From: an uncultured Oscillospiraceae bacterium
Lineage (GTDB): Bacteria > Bacillota > Clostridia > Oscillospirales > Oscillospiraceae
Reading direction: 5' to 3'
Length of the DNA: 5,704 bases
Assembly: GCA_910579595.1 (NCBI GenBank)
Contig: CAJTVM010000137.1
Coordinates: 1-5,704, forward strand
This document shows, piece after piece, positions 1 through 4,723 of this stretch. The position numbers and the translations under genes were made by a program. Position 1 is the stretch's first letter; every line of letters starts with the position of its first letter. The notes under the pieces were generated by a model that saw nothing but the letters and a program-made list of their open reading frames with translations, had not been told where the DNA came from and made no database searches.

Positions 1-2138
1 CCGGGCACATAGGCCCGGTGGAGGAAGGCGGCAATCTCGCCCCGGTTGCAGGTCTTGTTCGGGCGGAACTCGAACGTTTCACCGTCCACGGCATAACCGT
101 TCGTGATGCCGTTGGCCGCGGCCCAGTTCACGGCGGCGGCGTAGTCCGCCCCGGCGGATACGTCAACAAAGCCGCTGGCGGGGGCGTCCTCCTTGCCGAA
201 AGCCTGCCAGATGTAGGTGACCGCATCGGCGCGGGTGCAAGGCTGGACGGGGTCAAAATCCCCGTCGATCATGCCTTTTTCCGCCGCCCAGCCCAGGGCC
301 TTTTCCGCGTAACTCAGGCTGGCGGAGAGGTGGATCGGGCAGGGGGTATCGGTGTCCGGCTCCTGGGCCGCGCGATAGAGGAAGGTCAGAATCTGGGCCT
401 GGGTGCACTGATTGCCGGGGGAGAAGGCGGTGTAGGACGTGCCGGTGGTGACGCCGTTCTGCGCCGCCCAGGCCACCGCGTCCTGGCACCACCCGGGCAC
501 ATCGGTAAAGGCGGGGATGGCAGCGGCGTCCTTCGGGATGTAGAGATAGGACTCAGGACCTTCCGTCTTGCCGGCCGCGGCGGCCTGGATTTTTACCAGC
601 GTGTCGGGGCCGAAGAGCCAGGTGAGGTAGTTGCCGCTGAGGGAAAGCGCGGACGGGGTGTTTTCGGCGTCATACGGGCGGGAAGCCAGCTTATCCGTGC
701 CGCAAATGTTGGCGGAGCGGCTGTAAATGGCCCCGCCCCCGTTATAGTCGGTTTCATAGAAGGAAAACGGCCCCGGGTTGGAGAGGGGCACCAGGTTGAC
801 GCCGTCCTGGCCGCTGTAGAAGGTAAACAGCTGCTGGTCGTAGACCCCGTCGCCGTCCGGGTCGGACCAGGCGTACAGGTTGACCCTGGTCCAGGGCTGC
901 TGGCCTTCGGCCACCGCCTGGATACCCTGGATTTGCACTGACCCCTTGGCCGTCAGGGTGGCGGCATTGTCCAGCTCCACCGTTTCGGTTTCCTCGTTGC
1001 GGGTGAAATCGGTATGGATGGCGCTGAGGCGGTTGTCGGCGAAAAATTCCTCCGTGATGCTCCGCAGAGTGAATTTCATGTTGTCCTTTGGGGCAGCGCT
1101 GCCGTCCGGGTTCAGGACGGTGACCACAGGGGCAGAAGGGGCGGGATCACCGGCGGGATCCTCCTCCCCCGCGCAGCGGACGGGGACCTGAGTGCCATCG
1201 TGCCACGCGGTGTTTTCCACCTTGTCCCACTGCTCACGGGTGCTCAGATAGCTCACACGCTTCGGGGTGCTGGCGCCGAACGCCAAATCCGCGTTCAAGT
1301 CCCGCATACTGGCCGGGACAGTGAGGGTTTCAATTTCCAGATCCTCCGCGAAGGGGAACCAGGACGACCAGGTGAAGGCCGCGTCCTCCACATAGGCCGT
1401 GCCATTGGGGATGACTACGCTGCCGCTCTTTCCCTGGTACTTCAGCAGCACGGGACCGGCCAGAATGAAGTCCCCCGCCGTCCTTTGATTTTCCAGCCAC
1501 CTGGTATAGGTAAAGCAGTTGGCCCCTACCTCCCGCAGGGTGCTGGGGAAGGTGATTTGGGCAAGGTTATCACAGTCGGAGAACGCTGATTCACCCAAGG
1601 AAGCCACCCCCTCCGGGATAACCGCCTCGGTGAGCGTTTTGTTCTGCGCGAACGCGGCCACGGCGACGGATGTCACGCCGTCAGGGATGACCGCCTTCTC
1701 CGCGCTGCCCTGGTATTTGATGAGGATGCCGTTAATAACCGCGAACTCGCCCTGGTTTTCCAGCCACGAGGTGCCGGAAAACGCGGATAAGCCCACACCC
1801 GTCACGCTTTGGGGGATGCTGGCCTGTGTCAGGTTGGCGCAGCTATTGAACGCGTCCATGCCGATATAGGTCACGCCCTCCCCGATGACCACGGTCCTGA
1901 TCTCCTGTTTGAGGCCCTGCCATGGACAGACAGGATCGCGGCGGGGATCGCCGCCCCAGTTATCCATCGCCCCTGTGCCGCTGATGGTCAGCGTGCCAGT
2001 GGTCTTGTCAAAGCTCCAGGTGACAGATTTCCCGCAGGCTCCGCTGACGGCGGCGTCATTGTCCGCCGCAAACACCGGGACGGCCAGCCCCAGGCACAGC
2101 GCTGCTGCCAGGATCACTGATAAAAGCTGTTTTTTCAT
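1..2138 (-). CDS. Secreted BspA-like leucine-rich-repeat protein with three C-terminal SLH domains (3'-incomplete)
   Basis: The frame runs without a stop for 712 codons from an ATG at 2138 to the left edge, so the C-terminus is cut off, probably by little because the third SLH repeat is almost complete. The ATG has an AAGGAGA ribosome site at 2146-2152 with a 7-nt spacer. Residues 1-24 form a signal peptide (MKKQ start, hydrophobic core, VFA cleavage site). Residues 32-60 hold the CGKSVTWSFD...GTLTISGTGAMD motif common in clostridial surface proteins. Residues 85-300 are LRR_5/BspA-type repeats (ignoring capping differences) with a duplicated WLENQ...KYQG...VIP module. Residues 335-540 are an unrecognised linker with a DPDGDGVYD calcium-type loop at 426-434. 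Three SLH repeats lie at about 543-591, 604-650 and 653-710, ending in TQAQ, TRAD and NRGE motifs. SLH domains of this kind hold proteins to pyruvylated wall polymers. An exported wall-attached adhesin or binding protein is the likely role; the ligand is unknown. Confidence -1.
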   Translation of the reverse strand, partial: MKKQLLSVILAAALCLGLAVPVFAADNDAAVSGACGKSVTWSFDKTTGTLTISGTGAMDNWGGDPRRDPVCPWQGLKQEIRTVVIGEGVTYIGMDAFNSCANLTQASIPQSVTGVGLSAFSGTSWLENQGEFAVINGILIKYQGSAEKAVIPDGVTSVAVAAFAQNKTLTEAVIPEGVASLGESAFSDCDNLAQITFPSTLREVGANCFTYTRWLENQRTAGDFILAGPVLLKYQGKSGSVVIPNGTAYVEDAAFTWSSWFPFAEDLEIETLTVPASMRDLNADLAFGASTPKRVSYLSTREQWDKVENTAWHDGTQVPVRCAGEEDPAGDPAPSAPVVTVLNPDGSAAPKDNMKFTLRSITEEFFADNRLSAIHTDFTRNEETETVELDNAATLTAKGSVQIQGIQAVAEGQQPWTRVNLYAWSDPDGDGVYDQQLFTFYSGQDGVNLVPLSNPGPFSFYETDYNGGGAIYSRSANICGTDKLASRPYDAENTPSALSLSGNYLTWLFGPDTLVKIQAAAAGKTEGPESYLYIPKDAAAIPAFTDVPGWCQDAVAWAAQNGVTTGTSYTAFSPGNQCTQAQILTFLYRAAQEPDTDTPCPIHLSASLSYAEKALGWAAEKGMIDGDFDPVQPCTRADAVTYIWQAFGKEDAPASGFVDVSAGADYAAAVNWAAANGITNGYAVDGETFEFRPNKTCNRGEIAAFLHRAYVP

Positions 2139-2168
2139 ACCGTTCTCTCCTTTTATAATGTTTTCCAA

Positions 2169-2211
2169 CAGACCGGCCCAGGGCGCGCCCAGCGCCCGCC
2201 CCGGCGGTCTG
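2169..2211 (-). other. GC-rich hairpin just upstream of the LRR-SLH ribosome site
   Basis: CAGACCG (2169-2175) pairs with CGGTCTG (2205-2211), and inside this GGGCGC (2181-2186) pairs with GCGCCC (2192-2197) around a 5-nt loop, with unpaired bases between the helices. No T run follows on either strand, so it is unlikely to be a terminator. It ends about 16 nt before the AAGGAGA site and could stabilise the mRNA or affect translation start. Confidence -1.
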
Positions 2212-2221
2212 CCGGAAACAT

Positions 2222-2257
2222 AAAAAGCGGTGTCGAGTTAAAAATACCCAACACCGC
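2222..2257 (-). terminator. Intrinsic terminator inside the leader of the LRR-SLH gene
   Basis: On the minus strand the RNA reads GCGGUGUUGGGU, loop AUUUUUA, then ACUCGACACCGC, then five U. This is a 12-bp stem with two G-U pairs and a 7-nt loop. The plus strand has no T run after the stem, so it acts in the minus direction. It lies about 84 nt before the surface-protein start codon and downstream of the only good minus-strand promoter in the gap, so it must either end a small RNA or work as a conditional attenuator. Confidence -1.
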
Positions 2258-2303
2258 CTTGAAAAAATCAATGCGAACACAAGACCCACCCCCGCTTCCA
2301 ACC

Positions 2304-2332
2304 TTGCTATTCCGGCGGAAAACGGATATAAT
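2304..2332 (+). promoter_or_regulatory. Candidate sigma-A promoter facing right
   Basis: TTGCTA (2304-2309), a 17-bp spacer and a perfect TATAAT (2327-2332). Transcription would begin near 2339 and run towards the strong hairpin at 2467-2502. No credible coding frame with a ribosome site follows, so the product would be a non-coding RNA complementary to the leader transcribed from the other strand. The -35 matches at four of six bases and chance occurrence is possible. Confidence -1.
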
Positions 2333-2422
2333 AGGCCCGTGGTACGATATAACATCGCTGTGTTGAGTGGTACGGTCACTCGCGCAGGGCCGTGGGGTGC
2401 CGCCTTTTATGCTTCCACCCTG

Positions 2423-2451
2423 ATTTTAGCCTATCATGCCAAGAAATGCAA
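2423..2451 (-). promoter_or_regulatory. Candidate sigma-A promoter facing the LRR-SLH gene
   Basis: On the minus strand TTGCAT (2451-2446), a 17-bp spacer and TAAAAT (2428-2423) give a good vegetative promoter, with a start near 2416. I saw no comparable promoter between the terminator at 2222 and the gene start at 2138, so this is the best candidate for driving the surface-protein gene. Confidence -1.
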
Positions 2452-2466
2452 GAGGTTTTGCCAAGG

Positions 2467-2502
2467 AAAAGCGCCGCGCGGGTTTTCCCGCGCGGCGCTT
2501 TT
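2467..2502. terminator. Perfect 16-bp-stem bidirectional intrinsic terminator downstream of gdhA
   Basis: AAAAGCGCCGCGCGGG (2467-2482), loop TTTT, then its exact reverse complement (2487-2502). Four A on one side and four T on the other give a U run on both strands. It lies about 176 nt beyond the gdhA stop and would end gdhA transcripts; in the other direction it would end any RNA from the 2304-2332 promoter. Confidence -1.
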
Positions 2503-2678
2503 GCGTTGTATTGATGTGCGGCGTTGTCGTGCCGCACGCTCAGATGTTGTCACGTTCGCTTTGGGCGCGCTTTCCGCCCGGCTTCCCTCCGACTCGGGAC
2601 ACAAACAGAACCGCTACGCGATTCTTGGTCTGAATCCCTCGCTCCAGCCCATCCGGTGCGGCGCGCCTAAGCTCACGC
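2503..2678. other. Non-coding gdhA 3' region with a hairpin and a spaced direct repeat
   Basis: Between the gdhA stop and its terminator I see no gene with a ribosome site. GTGCGGC (2516-2522) pairs with GCCGCAC (2531-2537) around an 8-nt loop and has no U run. The 11-mer CACGCTCAGAT occurs at 2535-2545 and again at 2674-2684, the second copy overlapping the gdhA stop codon. The stretch is GC-rich and resembles a decayed or repetitive intergenic element more than coding DNA. Confidence -1.
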
Positions 2679-4022
2679 TCAGATCCCTTGCCACAGCATA
2701 GCGTCGGCCACCTTGAGGAACCCGGCAATATTCGCGCCGGCCTGGATATTGCCCTTCATGCCGAACTGCTCGGCGGCGGCGGCGCAGGCGGCGTAAATGC
2801 CCTCCATGATGCCCTTCAGCTTGGCGTCAACCTCCTCGAAGGTCCAGCTCAGCCGCTCGCTGTTCTGGCTCATCTCCAGCCCGGAGGTGGCCACGCCGCC
2901 AGCGTTGGCGGCCTTGGCGGGGCCGAAGAAGATGCCCGCCTCCAGGTAGGCGCTGATGGCCTCGGGGGTGGAGGGCATATTGGCGCCCTCGAATACGCCC
3001 TTGCAGCCGTTGGCGATGAGGGCCTTGGCGCTCTCGCCGTTGATCTCGTTCTGGGTGGCGCAGGGCAGGGCGATGTCGCAGGGAATGGTCCAGATCCCGG
3101 AGCAGCCCTCCACGTACTTGGCGGAGGGGACATAGTCCAGATAGGTCTTGATCCGGGCGCGCTTGACCTCCTTGATTTCCTTGATGATCTTGTAATCAAT
3201 GCCGTTTTCATCTACGATATAGCCGTTGGAATCGGACATGGCGACAACCTTGCCGCCCAGCTGATTTACCTTCTGATTGGCGTAGATGGCCACGTTGCCG
3301 GATCCGGAGACGATGACCCTCTTGCCCTGGAAAGACTGGCCGTTATCCCGCAGGCAGGCGTCGGCAAAGTAGCACAGGCCGAAGCCGGTGGCCTCGGTGC
3401 GGGCCAGGGAGCCGCCGTAGCTCAGACCCTTGCCGGTGAGCACGCCGGTGAACTCGTCCCGGATCTTCTTGTACTGGCCGAACATAAAGCCGATCTCGCG
3501 GGCGCCCACGCCGATGTCGCCGGCGGGCACGTCGGTATCCGGGCCGATGTGGCGCTGCAGCTCCGTCATAAAGGACTGGCAGAAACGCATGACCTCGCCG
3601 TCGCTCTTGCCTTTCGGGTCGAAGTCACAGCCGCCCTTGCCGCCGCCCATGGGCAGGGTGGTCAGGGAGTTTTTGAAAATCTGCTCAAAGCCCAGGAACT
3701 TGATGACGGACAGGTTGACAGTAGGATGGAAGCGCAGGCCGCCCTTGTAGGGGCCGATGGCGGAGTTGAACTGGACGCGGTAGCCCCGGTTCACCCGCAC
3801 CTTGCCGGAATCGTCCACCCAGGGCACCCGGAACATGACGACGCGCTCCGGCTCCACGATGCGGCCGATGATGTTCTGCTGTTCGTAGCGGGGGTCGGCC
3901 TCCACCACGGGCTCCAGGGACTCCAGCACTTCCTCCACGGCCTGGAGGAACTCTGGCTCATGGGCGTTTTTCTTCTTCAGATCGTCCAGCACGGACAGCA
4001 AATATGGGTTTTTAACAGACAT
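2679..4022 (-). CDS. gdhA: Glutamate dehydrogenase, hexameric type, probably NADP-specific
   Basis: Cytosolic enzyme joining 2-oxoglutarate and ammonium to make glutamate, reversibly. The 447-residue product is the usual length for the family and is very similar along its length to Escherichia coli GdhA and Clostridium symbiosum Gdh as I recall them. The active-site residues are present: K93 (PYKGGLRF), K117 (FKNSL), catalytic K129 (MGGGKGG), D169 (DVPAGDIGVG) and S380 (GGVATSGLEM). The Rossmann turn is VSGSGNVA at 238-245. At the two sites that in C. symbiosum (F238, P262) favour NAD, this protein has S241 and S265, as in NADP enzymes. I chose the ATG at 4022 (MSVKNPYLL) because it gives the family length; an in-frame ATG at 4034 would add MLTT and also has an AAGGA site 7 nt away. 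It has its own promoter and terminator, so it is a single-gene unit. Confidence -1.
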   Translation of the reverse strand: MSVKNPYLLSVLDDLKKKNAHEPEFLQAVEEVLESLEPVVEADPRYEQQNIIGRIVEPERVVMFRVPWVDDSGKVRVNRGYRVQFNSAIGPYKGGLRFHPTVNLSVIKFLGFEQIFKNSLTTLPMGGGKGGCDFDPKGKSDGEVMRFCQSFMTELQRHIGPDTDVPAGDIGVGAREIGFMFGQYKKIRDEFTGVLTGKGLSYGGSLARTEATGFGLCYFADACLRDNGQSFQGKRVIVSGSGNVAIYANQKVNQLGGKVVAMSDSNGYIVDENGIDYKIIKEIKEVKRARIKTYLDYVPSAKYVEGCSGIWTIPCDIALPCATQNEINGESAKALIANGCKGVFEGANMPSTPEAISAYLEAGIFFGPAKAANAGGVATSGLEMSQNSERLSWTFEEVDAKLKGIMEGIYAACAAAAEQFGMKGNIQAGANIAGFLKVADAMLWQGI

Positions 4023-4073
4023 CGTTGTCAACATCCTTTCTTCCTTGAAAGCTGCGCTTTAACGCGATACAGT

Positions 4074-4102
4074 ATTCTACACCGCCAGGTCCAATTTTGC
4101 AA
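4074..4102 (-). promoter_or_regulatory. gdhA promoter, sigma-A type
   Basis: On the minus strand TTGCAA (4102-4097), a 17-bp spacer and TAGAAT (4079-4074) form a good vegetative promoter. Transcription would start near 4067, leaving a leader of about 45 nt. A-rich and T-rich runs at 4110-4150 lie upstream and could act as an UP element. Confidence -1.
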
Positions 4103-4156
4103 GTCCGAAAGCAAAAAATTGCAAAAACGAATTTCACAAAAAATTTTGGCGAAGGG

Positions 4157-4185
4157 GGAACCTTTTTGGTTTTCTCCGCATCTTA
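4157..4185 (+). promoter_or_regulatory. ECF-type promoter of the sigma/anti-sigma operon, likely autoregulated
   Basis: GGAACC (4157-4162), a 16-bp spacer and CATCTTA (4179-4185) match the general ECF pattern of a GGAAC-type -35 and a CGTC-like -10 with one mismatch in the -10. Transcription would start near 4190-4193, a short distance before the start codon. No good vegetative promoter is visible ahead of the sigma gene, which fits the common arrangement in which an ECF factor transcribes its own operon. Assignment to the factor encoded here is inference. Confidence -1.
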
Positions 4186-4210
4186 GTAGTGTCCGGACAA
4201 GTGAGCCCCC

Positions 4211-4216
4211 AAGGAG
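4211..4216 (+). promoter_or_regulatory. Ribosome binding site that decides the sigma factor start
   Basis: AAGGAG touches the in-frame ATG at 4217, which is too close for initiation. The next in-frame ATG at 4229 has a 12-nt spacer, long but workable, and gives the MDWTREEF start expected for ECF factors. Confidence -1.
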
Positions 4217-4228
4217 ATGATACAGGAA

Positions 4229-4723
4229 ATGGACTGGACGCGGGAGGAATTTGCCGCTGCCGTGAACGCCCACAGCCGGGCGATGTACCGCGCCGCCCGT
4301 TCAGTGCTGGACTGCGGCGCCGACGCGGAGGACGCGGTATCCCAGGCGGTTTTGCAGGCGTGGCAGTCATTGGACAAGCTGCGGGACAAAAACGCGGTGC
4401 GGCCCTGGCTGGTGAAAATCGCGGTGAACTGCGCCTACGCCCAGCGGCGCGGGCGGGGAAAGGTTGTCTACCTGGACGATCTGCCCCAGGAGCCCGCCGC
4501 GCCGGAGCCGCCTCAGGACGGCGGGCTGTGGGAGGCGGTGTGCGCCCTGCCCCCGGAGCGGCGGGCGGTGGTGGTGCTGTTCTACTATGAGGACATGAGT
4601 GTGGAGCAGATTGCCAAGGCGCTGCGGGCGCCCCAGGGGACAGTGAAATCCCGGCTGTCCAGGGCCAGGAAGCAGTTAAAGGAAATGCTCTGCGATAAGG
4701 AGGGGCGTTATGGAACAGTTTGA
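4229..4723 (+). CDS. ECF-type RNA polymerase sigma factor (sigma-70 family)
   Basis: The 164-residue product has the two-domain ECF layout. Sigma region 2 spans about 8-75, with the core-binding and -10-recognition helices around DAEDAVSQAVLQAW (32-45) and RPWLVKIAVNCA (58-69). A proline- and acid-rich linker follows at about 82-99. Sigma region 4 spans about 100-152, with LPPERRAVVVLFYYEDMS leading into the helix-turn-helix SVEQIAKALRAPQGTVKSRL (124-143), which would read the -35 element. No sigma-1 or sigma-3 region is present, as usual for ECF factors. The last 14 nt overlap the next gene, implying translational coupling and a stoichiometric partner. It probably directs RNA polymerase to its own GGAACC promoter and to unlinked targets in response to an envelope signal. 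The signal and regulon cannot be read from the window. An ATG at 4217 would add four residues. Confidence -1.
   Translation: MDWTREEFAAAVNAHSRAMYRAARSVLDCGADAEDAVSQAVLQAWQSLDKLRDKNAVRPWLVKIAVNCAYAQRRGRGKVVYLDDLPQEPAAPEPPQDGGLWEAVCALPPERRAVVVLFYYEDMSVEQIAKALRAPQGTVKSRLSRARKQLKEMLCDKEGRYGTV

Larger units (their letters stand above)
2139..2416 (-). promoter_or_regulatory. Candidate long structured 5' leader of the LRR-SLH gene
   Basis: If the minus-strand promoter at 2423-2451 serves the surface-protein gene, its transcript carries a leader of about 278 nt. Visible helices in the RNA are GGCGG (2404-2400) with CCGCC (2318-2314), GGCCC (2391-2387) with GGGCC (2338-2334), GAGUG (2381-2377) with CACUC (2369-2365), and CGAU/AUCG (2357-2354 with 2348-2345). 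The last two sit inside the GGCCC/GGGCC pair, giving a branched fold near the 5' end. A terminator follows, then a GC-rich hairpin, then the ribosome site. The layout resembles a riboswitch or attenuator, but it matches no ligand class I can recognise. Alternatively, the first part is a free-standing small RNA of about 195 nt that ends at the terminator. Confidence -1.
2339..2502 (+). ncRNA. Possible small RNA between the right-facing promoter and the shared terminator
   Basis: The span runs from the predicted start of the 2304-2332 promoter to a perfect hairpin ending in four T, about 165 nt. It contains local hairpins (CGAT/ATCG at 2345-2357; GAGTG/CACTC at 2365-2381). I compared it by eye with 6S RNA, SRP RNA, T-box and common riboswitch cores and saw no convincing match. 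It rests only on promoter and terminator spacing, so confidence is low. Confidence -1.

Noticed and set aside
18..2223. Several plus-strand open frames of 100-300 codons opposite the LRR-SLH gene
   Set aside because: They are antisense shadows. The minus-strand frame has signal peptide, LRR and SLH features over all 712 codons.
2056..2379. A 107-codon minus-strand frame overlapping the leader and the start of the LRR-SLH gene
   Set aside because: It has no ribosome site, runs through the terminator and GC-rich hairpin, and ends in the wrong frame of the signal-peptide region.
2360..2404. T-box leader suggested by AGTGGTACGG on the plus strand
   Set aside because: The full T-box core (GGGTGGTACCGCG with its pairing partner and a specifier stem) is not present.
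2222..2416. 6S RNA or SRP RNA, suggested by a length near 190 nt with promoter and terminator
   Set aside because: I could not find the long closing stem with a central bubble of 6S RNA, nor the GGAAGGAAGCAGCC-like core of SRP RNA. Left as an unassigned leader or small RNA.
2339..2701. A 120-codon plus-strand frame in the intergenic region
   Set aside because: No ribosome site precedes it, it reads straight through the perfect terminator hairpin, and the product resembles nothing known to me.
2540..2728. A 62-codon minus-strand frame at the end of gdhA
   Set aside because: It begins inside gdhA in another frame, lacks a credible ribosome site and has a low-complexity basic composition.
2688..4220. 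A 510-codon open frame on the plus strand, antisense to gdhA
   Set aside because: It mirrors gdhA exactly, is an Ala/Gly/Leu/His-rich composition typical of the reverse strand of GC-rich genes, and matches no family; gdhA is unmistakable.
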